Below are positions 24,728 through 36,640 of a stretch of 64,000 nucleotides of DNA, piece by piece. Origin of the DNA: Topomyia yanbarensis (lineage: Eukaryota; Arthropoda; Insecta; Diptera; Culicidae); contig NC_080672.1 in the NCBI RefSeq assembly GCF_030247195.1, forward strand, positions 389,749,037 through 389,813,036, read 5' to 3'. The notes below the pieces were generated by a model. The model was not told where the DNA came from, made no database searches, and saw only the letters and a program-made list of their open reading frames with translations. The position numbers were made by a program, and so were the translations under genes. Each line of letters opens with the position of its first letter. The first letter of the stretch is position 1.

Positions 24728-25204
24728 AAATGTTTTGTAATTGTAATGAGCCATCTTCAAATCTCTACAACAAAGTGGTTGTTCCAGTCCTTATTAGATG
24801 TTTTCAATGTTGCTTTGATATTACTGGCTGTGATCTGAAGGACAAACTGAGACTTGCACCGCATTCCTTCCCCTGGTAATTCGCCGTAATCGTCCAACAA
24901 ATTATCGCTGTTGCTATTATATTCATCAAAATAGTTATTGTTTGTTTATAAGACTTGCGACCAGGGCCGTAGTGTGGTGGTCTGCTGGCGCCCTTGGTGG
25001 TGTCTCAGTTTTGCGCTCCTACCACATTTGTTTAGCAGCATTGTCAGCAAATGTGCCGCTGTAATATGAAGTTAAGTATCTGCAAGGCAATCTAACCGGA
25101 TAGTATTGTATTCTATAAGATGACCACATCTGATGAGTGAAAACCCAGGGCAGTCGTACGGGAACTACTCTCCCCGCCGATGCAAACTCGACTATAACTC
25201 GCAC
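24728..25204. other. no recognisable gene
   Basis: Unassigned sequence between two retroelement remnants. Confidence 0.4.
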
Positions 25205-25800
25205 TCGAACGTGCCTGTCAGAATTTTCCCAAGTTTTCGATAGGGAACAAATTGAGTTAAATTTCTACAGTTAGTTAAAAGAATCCGGGTCTATCTTTCG
25301 TGAGAAGGAGAACACCGAACACTTCTTTGGATTTACACACATGCGGTTCTTGCTATACCAACCAACAAAAACTGGAAGTTGATTTTGAAGAAATTGTCAA
25401 TCTGCAATCACGCAAATCAGATGAAATATCTTGAGAATATCCACAAAGAATTATGGTGAAGTTTTCTAGATATACATCACTGAAGAACAGCAGAAACATT
25501 AACGGTCCGAAGTGCCCTCCTTGGAGAATGCTTGACGTAGAAGTAAACAAAGGGAGCCTAGCAATCTCAATCTGCCAGATAGGAACGAAATTACTACAAA
25601 AATTATCGTTGATTCAAAATTTCTGCTTTTTAGCATTATTATTATTATAACGTGGTTCACTTTATCAAAAGCGGTGGATAGGTAGGGTAAACAACATCAG
25701 CTTGACAGCGACGTTCCATTATCTCTGTTACGTGAGATATTGTAGGATGTTAATGCTGTCGAAGCTGCAGACGTGAGGCAGTGTTGATCATCACTTAGGT
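25205..25800 (-). pseudogene. CR1-clade reverse transcriptase fragment
   Basis: Read on the minus strand: SHVTEIMERR...ADVVY (RT block with the first catalytic Asp region, about 25680-25740), QGGHFGPLMFLLFFSDV (GVPQGSHLGPLLFLLFxNDV block, about 25460-25520), a decayed YADD region (GYSQDI) and NPKKCSVFSFSRK (primer-grip side, about 25300). The blocks occur in the order of CR1-type RT. Multiple stops and frameshifts are present. Confidence 0.7.
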
Positions 25801-26618
25801 ATTGCTAAGATTAGGCATGAAGAGGTTCGCTGATGAACAGCTCGAACAACTTCGAGATATCACTCAATGCAGTTATTCCACGATTGATAGTGATGTCTCC
25901 CTTATTTTTCTTTTTTATACTGGAATCATGTTCGCAGATTTCCAGCCAAATGGGAAAAATGGCACAGGTCAGAGATGCTCAGAAGATGGAAATAATCGGC
26001 ATTACCAAAACGTCAATGTAACTTTTCAGAGGTAGTGAAAGAAATACCTCGGGTGCCGAATTGAAAGGCGACCTCAGCCGAGAAAAAGCCCAACTCTGAC
26101 AGTTAATTTCATCAACATCGACAGCCGCCAGAGTTTGTTCCACGACCGGAACCGGTTCGATTTGCGCTTACAATTTTCTCTATTTTCAAATTTTAAATAT
26201 GTGTTATAATAAAAGTTTGACAATAATAATTTGATATATAAATTTCGCATTACTTGTCATACTCAAACTTGTGTTTTTCAACTGCCCAAACTATCCAACT
26301 TTAAAATTAGACATGTAAAATGTAAACATGGCGAAATTCAAACGAATAGAAATAAAGGTGAATCGGTGCAGCGAATCTATCCGGCATAACTGCTATATAG
26401 AAATATGGCAGAATTCTGACAGAGTTATTTTGGAAATTTAAACAGTTGCCGGAATCTTGATGATCTCTGCCCGCTGCCAGATTTTCTTCCAAGCGGACTA
26501 CAGCTCATTTCACGTGCATAGAAATGCCTGGTTGTTTCTCTTTTCAAATTATAAAAAAAAACCTGTTTAATACATCTAGCGGTGCCATTGTGCCTTTCTC
26601 AATTTTCAATTTTCATCG
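25801..26618. other. no recognisable gene; partial culicine repeat at the end
   Basis: 26560-26600 contains AGCGGTGCCATTGTGCCTTTCTC, which resembles one end of the abundant culicine repeat. The rest is unassigned. Confidence 0.35.
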
Positions 26619-26626
26619 TTGTTTAT
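26619..26626 (+). repeat. left 8-bp TSD of foldback element
   Basis: TTGTTTAT, identical to 29826-29833, directly outside TAGGGCATTG. Confidence 0.8.
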
Positions 26627-27606
26627 TAGGGCATTGACAAAAATCACTCATTTCTGTATTCACCCCTACCTTATTGTGACAAATGTCAAACGAAGCTCAG
26701 ATGCCAAATTTCACATCATTTGGACAATTTTAGACACAAGCCCACTTCGCTTGAATGTTTTAAAATTAGTACTATGGTAACATGGAGGCAAAATATATTA
26801 AAAGCTATTACTTTTGAAGTAGTACTTATACGAAAAACACGGAAAAGTCGGTTACTGGGTCATTTTGTCCCCTAAAACCCCTATTTTTGAAATCTCTATT
26901 CTGTGCTGTAAATCTTACACATTTTGCAGTTTTTTATGTAAAAAATCTTAGAAATCGAATGGAACCTATGCAACCTTTGTCCGAATACGAAAAGTTGGGG
27001 TTATATGGCATTTTGTCATTCATATTAATTTTTATCATGTTCTCGTACATATATCTCTATTATTCTTCAATTATTTTTCATAAAAACGTTGAACGTGGAA
27101 TATCCTTAGGAACAAAATTAAAATAGATTCGTTACTGGTAAAATTCAGGAACATCAGATTTTTTGACATTTAAGAGATTCGATGAGAAACCGGCCGACCG
27201 ACAAATATGACCATTCGAACGAAACTTTGCAGGCATGGTTGCTTTGTGAATCTCCATGATGTTCGCTGGCAATTGTAATATTTTGATACAAGAGCAACTT
27301 TTCAAAAGGGCGTAGACGTTTCTACGTGCATCAATTTCAAATTTTTTTTTTTTGATTGCTGTGTTTTATGTAGCAAAACTATCTGAGAACGAGTTACAGG
27401 GAATCGATATTTCTGCCCAAAAAGGTATATACACTGAAAAAAATTTTGGGTCATTTTTCTAAAAATAATAGTAAAAATTTAGATTGCTAAAAAACCCATG
27501 CTTTAGATTTTTTTATATTTTGTCAACAAAAATTGAAAGAGAAAATAAACATTTTGATTGTGATTGCATGATGGAGAGCTTATTGTTAAAAAAGTTTTCT
27601 AGCAAT

Positions 27607-28570
27607 AATTTTATTTATTTTTATTTATTTAACTTCATCTTTGACGCAAAGCGCTATACAGATTGCTATTAAAACTAATTACATAACTACTATTCATCAC
27701 AATGCACACAGCATATCAAATTTACATAACATACACAAAAACACTTATTCTGTCGGTTCCCATACGTTAAATTTCTCGTGAAATTCGCGAAAGCAAGTCC
27801 CTCTCGGCCAAGTCGTCGGCGACAATGCAACATTTCTCAGTTTCAAATCTACTCCAACCTTGAATGAAATGAAAGGCATCGAAGCTACTTCTTTCCAGTC
27901 TGGCACAAGTTTTTTCACAACGGCAGGGTTCTTTCGGAGCGATTTTGTTACCATATCCGCGATGTTCCTTTCAGTAACTGAATTTTTCACTCTCGTGAAA
28001 AATAGCCAGCAAAGGTTAGCGGAGGAGCTCGATAATGAGTTAGACAAATTACCAAGACCAGAAACGTTTCGGGAGCCATGCTGCAGTTGGATTGACGAGA
28101 ACGGGGAAGATTGGTCTGAAGGAGAGCCAGTAAACGATTGGGTTACTTCATACGATCTACCAGCAATCGTTTCGTTGATAGCAGCGACCTGTTGCTTCAA
28201 TTTACGCACCTCTTGAAATAAATCCAATGCACAGTTTTCAGTCTGTGATTCTGTGTGCACAGCAGCAATAGCAGGTCGCCTGGGTACAAAGCCGGCAGAC
28301 TCCGATAGCAACTTTCGTTTCTTTGAAAATGTCTCACAGTGACGAGCATCGATCATGATGTCGGTGCAAGGCGTACACATCCATAAGATGTTCCGCTGTT
28401 GTGTACAGCTAAGTGCCTCTTCTATCGTGAGTGCAACACATTCAGCATGATATTCGTCGGAGCAAAAGCCTTTACAGGTAACAGAATTTTCGTCCGATTC
28501 GATATTTAATGAACATTGGTTGCAAATCATTATTCCTTTTTACCGAACAGTTCACACACAGCAGCAATCG
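27607..28570 (-). mobile_element. ORF1-only CR1-type retroelement (half-LINE) with PHD ORF1
   Basis: The minus-strand ORF1 (28530-27745) is followed by about 100 bp of UTR and a tail of TAAA-type repeats (about 27607-27635). No endonuclease or RT lies downstream. Tail-ended, ORF2-less structure suggests mobilisation in trans. The 5' limit is not resolved, and I could not find a clear TSD. Confidence 0.6.
27745..28530 (-). CDS. PHD-finger ORF1 protein of CR1-type retroelement
   Basis: An intact 261-residue frame from an ATG. Residues 3-55 form a canonical C4HC3 PHD finger: C3, C6, C19, C23, H28, C31, C52, C55, with the usual aromatic (W50) two residues before the last Cys pair. A Ser-rich linker contains a short coiled-coil-like segment near 104-122 (EVRKLKQQVAAINETI). 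The C-terminal domain (about 170-261, CWLFFTRVKNSVTERNIADMV) resembles the RRM-like region of CR1-group ORF1 proteins. PHD-type ORF1s are known in CR1-group elements, where they are thought to bind nucleic acid or chromatin. The frame is open and undamaged although the surrounding element lacks ORF2. It could instead be a domesticated ORF1, but the tail and nesting favour a recent insertion. Confidence 0.75.
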   Translation of the reverse strand: MICNQCSLNIESDENSVTCKGFCSDEYHAECVALTIEEALSCTQQRNILWMCTPCTDIMIDARHCETFSKKRKLLSESAGFVPRRPAIAAVHTESQTENCALDLFQEVRKLKQQVAAINETIAGRSYEVTQSFTGSPSDQSSPFSSIQLQHGSRNVSGLGNLSNSLSSSSANLCWLFFTRVKNSVTERNIADMVTKSLRKNPAVVKKLVPDWKEVASMPFISFKVGVDLKLRNVALSPTTWPRGTCFREFHEKFNVWEPTE

Positions 28571-28889
28571 GGTGATCGGTACCTAGTATTCTTGTCGTTT
28601 GTTTTAGCAGTATACGTAGGTAGTGGTGAGTGATTATGGCACCGGTAGTTTTTTTTCTCTGCAGACACTGAACTTAATGTGGCGAATTTATCTTTGATGA
28701 TGACCGTTTAGGCAAGACTATTATTCATACAGTAACAAAACTACTTAGTTAACATTCGTAAACGTACAAAATACACGACACGCACCGTTATCAGGAATAA
28801 ACCGATAGAAAAAGCACCACAGTAAAGAGGCGACACAGCGTTACGGCAAACAAACAATTGGAATGTTTTGAAATTTCATTTTAAATCAC

Positions 28890-29390
28890 AATGCATTTAA
28901 TAAAAATCTTCAAAATGCGATAGTTGTCGAGATTTGCTCCAACAAAAACAATTAATTTGTGTAATTACGCCCTTTTTAAAAGTTATTCACGTTACCCAAT
29001 CGTAAAATCTCAACAATCTAATGTTTATCGTTTTAAAGACATAAAAAAAGTTTTTGGTGTGTTTGTAACATGGAAAAACTCAAAAAAAAAAGTTTTCGAA
29101 GCAACAACTTTTAACATATTTTTATAATTCACACTATTTGCAGTCAAAAACATAATTTTCTTTTTGAATATGATTCTATACGCCATTTCAAATCAAAATG
29201 CTCATAACGAAAACTTTCTGAAATATAGTAGTTCTCGAGATAAGTTTGTTTTAACAACACAATTATTTTGGTTTATTACGACTTTTTCATAAATTATTCG
29301 CGTTTCTCTTTCAACAACAATAGGGTTTTCATAAGGTCCATAAAATTTACTGCAACTTTACCTATTCACATCAACGCGACATTGTGAATC
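28890..29390. repeat. degenerate direct duplication inside the foldback element
   Basis: 28905-29060 and about 29195-29350 share diverged blocks, such as GT(C/T)(C/G)TCGAGAT...AACAA.A.AATT and TTATTC(A/G)CGTT. The offset is about 300 bp. Confidence 0.5.
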
Positions 29391-29825
29391 TTTTAGAATA
29401 TTAGAAATATATGCACGAGAAAATTATATGAATGCAAAAGATCTTATCACCCCAACTTCTCGTCGCTGAGTTCCGTTTGATTTCTGAGATTTTGTCACAT
29501 TGGAAAAACTGCAAAATATGTATGGTTTAAAGCACGGAGCAGATTTTTTTTTAAAAATAACGGATTTTGGAGACAAAATGACCCAGTATCCCACTTTTCC
29601 GTATTTTTCAAGAAACGGAAATATCTCCATTCCAATACTATGGTTATTTCCTTTGAAAAGAGGTATGAGTTGTAATTTTCCGAGCGTTAATTTAAAAGTT
29701 ATAGCACAGCGAAGTGGGTGGGGTTGTCCAAATGACGTGAAATTTGGCATCTGAGTTTTTTTGACGCTTGTCACAATATTAAAGGGCCTTTGAGAAAACT
29801 AAAAAAAAAATTATGCATTGCCCTA

Positions 29826-29833
29826 TTGTTTAT
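29826..29833 (+). repeat. right 8-bp TSD of foldback element
   Basis: TTGTTTAT, identical to 26619-26626. Confidence 0.8.
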
Positions 29834-30426
29834 TTTCATTGTATAAACTTTCAAATGTATATATTATATTTTTATTATACATGACATGACAACTATATAC
29901 GAGAAAAGAAATCAATATTCGAGTTCCAAAATTTTGTTAAGGAAGAAAAAGGCCGAATAGAAAACTTGAACCATCAGAGCCAGTAATCAGCGGTTTGAGA
30001 CTTAGTTTGGTCGTCTTGATCAGCTGGTGGGAAAGGAAGGGTAATGTTCGTACCATGTTTAACAAGGATACTTTATGGCCACTAGGTAAAATAAAGCAGG
30101 TTTTTCAATCTAATATTACCGTGGCTGTTTCGAAAAATTTTCGTAAACAATTTTTGGTGTTTAGACCATAAAATATCCATCCTAGTTTTTTTTCGTAAAA
30201 TCACAGTGTCAAAATTAACACTATTGGGGAGGCACCTTCTTTGGAAAAAAAAATCGTCGGACAATACAACATTCGACGATTTATATTTTTCTAATATATT
30301 TTGCATCAAAAAGGTGTCACTACCTTCCAAACTCCAAAATTTTCCCAGTCGAATGAAGGCTAAACCGTCTTCAAACATTTTTTTCCATTATAGCACTAGA
30401 AGTTGGCGATTCATGACATTTTAGTA
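29834..30426. other. no recognisable gene
   Basis: AT-rich, short frames only. Confidence 0.4.
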
Positions 30427-31152
30427 CCGTAAAACGGGGGAACATTGATTAATTTTTGTACATTTTTTCGAATGATTTTCTTCAAATCAGGTAAATGTAA
30501 CTGTTTGCATTTTTAAAACAAGTACTGGTACTCATAGATTAAAAACTTCCAAATTGTTTGGCAATTTATTTCGTTTTACTATAAAAATAAAATAAATTTG
30601 TTGTAAATTTTCATTCGTTGATTTCGGGGTAACTTTGATCAGAAAAATATGTGCATCGAAATAAAAAATAACGCTCCAAATGTTGAGTAAATTGCATATC
30701 TGCAGGCGATTTTATGGCCTGATATTGTGTCGTCTCGTAAGAAAACAAAACTACCTGGAAGGATGTGGCCGACTTTTATTGAACTTTTTCGCTAAAATAG
30801 TCGAAATAAAATAACTAGCAATAAAAATATCAGATTTTTTAAATAAAATATTCGACAAAAATATTTACGGTTTCTAAAAAAGTGATCAGTTTAGTTGAAG
30901 TTGGTTAATCTCATTAATATACAAGGAATTGTTTGAACAGATTGAAGCGATGCATGAAAGTTGTATCATTTTCAATTTGAATTTGTGTTCATAAAAGATA
31001 CATTCAATGACAAAATAATCGTTGCTGAATATGTTAAGAATATGGTTTGTACTTTGTGATTTTATTAGAGGGAATCTCCTTATCGTACGTTACTGAAAAA
31101 AGTCTCATTTGATCAAACTTTCCCCGGTGATCAAAGATACCCCGTTTTACGG
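30427..31152. mobile_element. MITE with CCGTAAAACGGGG termini
   Basis: The left end CCGTAAAACGGGGGAAC pairs with the inverted right end ATACCCCGTTTTACGG (31137-31152). The inner motif GGGGTAACTTTGATCAGAAAA recurs in decayed form near both ends. The element is 726 bp with no coding capacity. A TA precedes the left end; the right side has CA, so TA duplication is only suggested. Confidence 0.65.
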
Positions 31153-31161
31153 CAATTTGGC

Positions 31162-31390
31162 ATCAAAAATAAAAATTCGATTTTTGAATATTTAAGGGGT
31201 CCTTGGAGTTTTTTCACGGATGCAATTTTTTGTACTTTGATTGCTAAGACTAAATGAATTTTTTTTCGAGAATACATAAGATCCCGACCTTTCATTATAT
31301 TATAAGACATTTAGCATAAAAACGTGAATTCAATTTTTGAACATTCAGAGGGTCCTTGGCGTTTTTCACGGTTGAAATATTTTACAGTTT
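31162..31390 (+). repeat. two direct repeats, period about 149 bp
   Basis: The block GATTTTTGAA.ATT...GGGTCCTTGG.GTTTTTCACGG occurs at about 31175-31240 and 31325-31390. Confidence 0.6.
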
Positions 31391-31615
31391 AACCGTATTG
31401 ATGGATTGCTGATTACGGTGCATATCATTAGATTTAAATTACCAGTCCAAGTACCATCACGACATTTCAGTTATGCCCCACGCATCTTTTTTCACATGCA
31501 AGCAAAACAAGGATTCTTTTATAAACTGTTACTGATGCAGGTTTTTATACATTGGATTTACTGGAGCACAAGGTTTGCTATTTCAAATACTCCTTGCTCT
31601 GAGGAGCAAAGGCTT

Positions 31616-32160
31616 TGAATGACAAACGCACTGGATGCCTTGGTTCAAGTCCAATCACTACACGTTATATGCTCAGCTTCGACGTGTTGTGCTTGCGAAT
31701 GGTGCAATCTGCACGTGTAGCAACGGTTATCACGATATCGAACGTATTGTCCGGGCATGCACCGCATACTGTTCTGTCAACTATTGGATTCCCTTCGGAC
31801 CCACGGAGGATCACCCAATGTCTTGGTGCGGGATGTACTCGCCTGTCGCGATCTCCTCTATATGTCCCCGGTATACACCTTCCTAAAAACCATCAATATA
31901 CAAATTTAACCTGCGCTTTTATTTTTCTTATCATTCTCAGAAGTGCTCTCTTCCGCTTGTACCGTATACCCTCGTTAACATGTAACATGTAACATCTCTG
32001 TCGTATAAGTTAACAAATACAGGACCTGTATCAGGAACATTACACGTCCAACTCGGTGTTGTACCGATTCGCATCTGAGCCCTATTACGAAATCATTTGA
32101 AGCAACTTCAGCCGGTTCGAGAAGAACCATCCGGCATCTCACTTCACAATGTCTCTTGAT
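31616..32160 (+). pseudogene. I-clade ORF2 C-terminus and 3'UTR fragment
   Basis: Matches 6425 to about 6910 of the full-length element. It includes the decayed C-terminal finger (CTCSNGYHDIERIV frame), the end of ORF2 at about 31912 and early 3'UTR. It is 5'-truncated. The 3'UTR is then interrupted by the culicine repeat at 32205-33061 and the tail resumes at 33075. Confidence 0.75.
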
Positions 32161-32188
32161 AAAGGGAAGGATGGGGAGGGGTAGATAG

Positions 32189-32201
32189 GGGGGGGGGGGG
32201 G
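32189..32201 (+). repeat. G13 homopolymer
   Basis: Thirteen G residues at the junction between the I-clade 3'UTR and the culicine repeat. Confidence 0.8.
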
Positions 32202-32204
32202 AAG

Positions 32205-33061
32205 TCCAACACCGAACTGTATATTATACCTTCCATTTGAGACTAAGTTAGATAAAATTGGTTCAGTCATCACCGAAGTGGTTTTAGTTCTGGAATATGC
32301 CCGAAACCCGGACCTTCCGGAATTATCGATAGTGAAAAATATATTCCAATAATTTTTGATTTGACAGTGATCTAGGTATGCGAGTAGAAGTAATTTGATG
32401 ATGATTTCAATAGATCTTTAACTTATGAGGTATTACGATTGTACCGGTTTATATGAGAAATTCCTATGTGACCGCAATAACCAACCTGTAACTCCGGAAC
32501 CAAAAGTCAGAACTGAATGAAATTCAAGAACAGTCTTTGGGGGTATTATATTTAAAACAAGTTTGTAAAAATCGGCTAAGACATTGCTGGGAAATAGGGG
32601 TGATATTAGCTCGGAAGCTTGACGAGTTCCCCGAGGGGCATCAAGATCCGTCATAGGTGGCCAATGTGGTCAAAACTACCTTGATTAGTTATTAGTGCCC
32701 TAGATCTGCAAATGCAAGTAATGTTGAATCCATTCGAATATGTATTACATCATTCGGACATCATTGGGGTACCAGTTTATATGAGAATTTGCTGTGTTAC
32801 CGCACTCTTTAATCTGTAACTCCGGAGCCGGAAGTCCGATCAATTATAAATTCAATAGCGTCTTATGGGAGCATTATACCGTTCATTTGAAACTTGTTCA
32901 AAGCGGTCCATTCATCTCTGAGAAAATTGAGTGACATTATTTGACACACACATACACACATACTTACCCTCCGGGCCTCGGTTGGAAAGTCGATTTTTGG
33001 AGTGAATGCAAAACCTTTCTTTATATGAGAAAGGGAAAAATAATTCGAAGTATAATACCTT
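32205..33061. repeat. abundant culicine dispersed repeat, about 2.5 units
   Basis: Units containing GTTTATATGAGAA..., TCTGTAACTCCGGA and CATTTGA.ACT start at about 32434 and 32770 (period about 336 bp). The array ends with a CACACATACACACATAC run, CCTCCGGGCCTCGGTT and TATATGAGAAAGG. I recognise this as the widely dispersed repeat of culicine genomes; its mobilisation class is not clear to me. Confidence 0.65.
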
Positions 33062-33074
33062 TTTTTAAGAAATT

Positions 33075-33153
33075 TACGATGTAAAACAAATACATTGGCA
33101 CCTACAAGCTAACGCAAACGTGCTGTATCAAATAAACGAACTGAATAAAAAAT
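33075..33153 (+). mobile_element. 3' tail of I-clade element
   Basis: Matches 7425-7511: GCTAACGCA, TATCAAATAAACGAA and TGAATAAAAAA. This is the tail of the fragment that starts at 31616. Confidence 0.8.
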
Positions 33154-34824
33154 GCGTTAAATTGACATATTAGGCCTTTTAATTGGAACTAGCTTCGTTA
33201 AGATCAGTTCATTTATTGCTGAGATAATTACATTTACGAGACAATATTGTCAGAGCTTCCTAGCAATAATACAAGGATAAAAATAATTCTACTAAAAATT
33301 CGCAGTAAATCCAAACAACCCAAAACTCCTCTTCTATTGACCATACTCGAGAATGTTAATCCGTAACTTACGTAACTTTGCGCAAAGCACAAACCCAAAC
33401 GCAAACCTGCCAACCAACCGGCGTTGGCAGGGCATTTTTTCGATTGTGTAACACGCGCTTCACTTTGAACTTGCATCCCCAGCCCAAAGAGATTTGCTGA
33501 GCTCAGCGCATTTAACACCGTGTGTTTACAGAGCTGTTTTTACCGCCGACCGACCGATCGACCTACGCCCACCGCAAAGCCGTCGCCGTATAGAATACAT
33601 TCGCGTTTACTACCTCTTCCCCCAATTTGGGAATGTTTGCATAGCAAATTCGAGATGCATTTCCATATGCGCGCCTGCTTCTGTTTCTTCTTGTTCTACC
33701 TTCTTGTTTCTATGACCGCCACACCGTACTGCGTAAGAGTCTGTATTTGCGAGACTGGTAAAATAAACAATTTTATAGCGTTTGTCTGGGCTGCCATCGG
33801 CCCCCGTGCACTCGGTTGTCCCGGGTGGAATTTACCACCCAGCCCAATGCACCCTTCCGGAGCTATGTCCGAAATGTGGCGGCGCATTACCGGGTCGAAA
33901 TATAGATAGATACTTTTCTTGCTGATATGGTTACTATTTTCGAAAGAGGATACGCTCTTTGTTCACAACTAACAAAATCGTTTGGAGAAACGAAAAATTC
34001 GAAGATTTTTGTGAAACTTTACCTGCTACAATTTAAAATTAAGCATTTTTATTCAATAAATAAATTTAATCACCGGAATTTTTGGTAAAAAATTATTGGT
34101 CATAATATAAATGCCCACTTTTTTGTGCTTCAACAATTCACCTACTCATCCCGTCAACCCTGATAGGTGATTTTCGCTAGACTGCCCGAAAATTTCTTCC
34201 ACTTTTTTCGTATCAAGCGCTGTCGAATGCATCACGCTTTTCGTACATTTTCAAGGTCGTCTCGACCGTCTGCCACTGCTCTTACGTTATAATTTTTTTC
34301 CCCCGTTCATTCTGCTGACACCCGATGGGGCGTGCTGGGGGCATCCCCAAGTTCCCAAGCAGTCTCTACGCCGACCAGTCGGTCTGGCCTGGCCTGAGCG
34401 TTAGATATATGTACACAAACACTTCCCGGGGTTGAGTGTGCGTATGTGTCCGTGTGTCCGGGTCCGGTCTGCCGGCTGGATTATGTATCAATAACAAAAG
34501 CTTTGCGCTTTTATCGTCCACCGTCGTGCTGCAGACAAATAATGGTCTGGTCTGGAGAGGCGACGACCTGGTAGGTAGGTGCTGTTAGTGGGTCATCGTG
34601 GGACGGGTAGCCGAAATTGTTCTTGCACGATTTATGTCGGTTGCGTGCCTCGCCGTACCGGTCTCGGAACGTGCGCTTCAAGTTGCGGGGTGGTGGGCCT
34701 GGCTCGTCATTTGTCACTAGTTGGATTTTGGCACTTTTCCTTATGTTTGCGTTTTTAGTTTCCGGGGAGACACACGGGAATCATTCGAGAGGTTCCAAGA
34801 CTGGAGACGAGCTCTTGTGATGTG
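33154..34824. other. GC-richer non-coding island, no supported gene
   Basis: 33350-34820 is of higher complexity, with many CpG and poly-pyrimidine segments. Open frames of 60-130 codons exist on both strands, but none combines an ATG or splice sites with a protein-like composition I can defend. Confidence 0.4.
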
Positions 34825-35361
34825 ATGTCTGATTACAGTACTTGCACGTAGAAATTTGTCTCGCATGGGTGCATAGCATGGTTTGTTTAATAATAATTCT
34901 GTGCATTTTGAGTTTTAAATTTAAATTTAAAAATAGGATCCTCACAAGTTCGTAAAATTAAAAGTTTATACAAGTATCAGGTGTGAAGGTGTGCTACTTC
35001 TCCGTATTGCGACAGGAACTTTGCAATTAGCTCAGTTAGGGTACGCAGTGACAAGTCATGTAGTCTTGCCTCCGTATTGTCATTTTTCATATGCACATGA
35101 TTTTTATGTTCTGTTCTGAAAAACGAATCTTTCTGCTTGACCTAACGTGTTCCATGATATCAGAACTGCATTGCGCTGATGATGGAACTAAAGATAGGTG
35201 CTTTCCGTAAGCCTAAGCTCCATTTTCACCCCCAAAAAAATATTCCACGGTAAGAATGAATAAAAGGATTCCTTTTGTTTTTGAGACAATGCACTCTAGG
35301 TAAGGACGACGTTAATTTTCGTTCACTTTGTTCGACTTCGGCAGAGGTAGAAAGTAAATCG
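34825..35361 (-). pseudogene. ORF1-only family, copy 2 (degraded gag)
   Basis: Colinear with 14373-15067 on the minus strand. Shared blocks include TCTGATTACA.TACTTGCACGT and TTCTCCGTATTGCGACA. It retains the knuckle region and N-terminal part but has several indels. The 3' tail is missing. Confidence 0.75.
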
Positions 35362-36296
35362 CAGATCTTGCAGTTTTATCTCCGGGAATATTTTTTAAAA
35401 CGACATGGATGGGGTAAAACTATTTATGCCTTCTGAAACTATGTTAGCATCGATATTCTTAACGGTTAGCTTTGCAAGCATTAGGAACTGTGATCTGAAG
35501 TTATCTTAGCAATCGCAATTTGGAGTATGTTAAAAATATTTATTTTTATTTTATTTATATTTACTCGAATATAATTCATTCCACTGCACTGTGTTTCTGA
35601 ACTGAAGACTGATGACACCACTGCGTCATCAATCCTCGGCTTAGTTTTGAAACACGCAAAACAAAATTGAATCAGAAGTCGTTGCTATTTCCCATCGAAA
35701 AATATCCCGCGCCGTGTTGGGCCACCACTCCGCCGCCGATTTTAGTGATCGGCGTCACGCCGGCCAAAATCGCACCAACGCCGCCGATAACGATATATTC
35801 AATCGGCCCACATCTCTACCAGCGAGTACCCTATACTATTATAATCGGCTGCTAAGGCTGTTGAAACAGAAGGCGAAATTCAGCAAAGGAATACTAGTGC
35901 TTTCCCACCCAAAATGTAGTTAATTCATGAAAACATGAAAATATGTATATTACCAAAATAGATCTAAATACTGGTCGTAGTGGTTCGTCTCCTACAAAAA
36001 AACTGTGTCTTCATGGAACAATCTGCAACGTTAAAAATTGGGATTTCAGTGGTTTGGATATTTTTCGCTAGTAACTAACACTAACACCAACTGTTATCAT
36101 CAGTTAGTTAAATTCAAACCAGCACTAGGTAGACACAAAATCCAAAAAACTGACCTGGCAGCAAGATGACATGTTCGCACTATTCGGATTATAGAAGGAG
36201 GCGATTAGAGCAGTTCGTTCCAGTAGGACACTCTATTATTTTTTTGGCCGGCCTACTTTGTCGTATCTGTTGAAATTGGATGCTTTCGTATAATTT
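35362..36296. other. no recognisable gene; small CpG-rich patch
   Basis: 35700-35800 has a GC- and CpG-rich patch with a near-palindrome (GATCGGCGTCACGCCGG) in otherwise AT-rich sequence. Confidence 0.35.
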
Positions 36297-36640
36297 TGAT
36301 ACGCTGAATTCGTTTCTGATTTTAAAACATATTCGAAACAAACATGTACTAGTCATTAGGTTTACTCGAAAATATTTATTTTATCGGAACTTTTCTCAGA
36401 ATTTCAGTAAAATACTTTTCGGGCGCTGCTCGTTTTTGATATTAAAACTTATCAGAAAAAGCCTTTATACTTATTAGGGTTGCTCAAAAATAAGTATTTT
36501 GTCCTTACAGGTCAATTGATTTTTTCAATAGCATTTATGGTACGCTGAATTTATCTTTAATGTTGAAACGAATTAATTTACATCTTATTATTATGCTTCA
36601 AAAAATGACTACTTAGTTTTGATGAGTCAAATGAGATGTG
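36297..36640 (+). repeat. three degenerate tandem units, about 121 bp
   Basis: Each unit starts near CGCTGAATTC/CGCTGCTCG, then TTTTGAT(G/A)TTGAAAC-like sequence and an ...ATTATTAG/GTCATTAGG block. Unit starts are at about 36302, 36422 and 36543. Confidence 0.5.

Larger units (their letters stand above)
26627..29825. mobile_element. hAT-type foldback element, 3.2 kb, with nested retroelement
   Basis: The ends are TAGGGCATTG and CATTGCCCTA (right end, same base order reversed with one mismatch). A perfect 8-bp duplication TTGTTTAT flanks both ends. Left arm 26627 to about 27065 and right arm about 29390-29825 are inverted, diverged copies sharing blocks such as CTCAGATGCCAAATTTCAC and ACTGGGTCATTTTGTC. 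The interior carries an ORF1-only CR1-type retroelement (27607-28570). No transposase is seen. A further copy of the right-arm sequence is at about 38640-38930. Confidence 0.8.

Noticed and set aside
33494..33909. 129-codon plus-strand frame in the GC-rich island
   Set aside because: Alternate start, composition drifts along the frame, no motif; treated as fortuitous.
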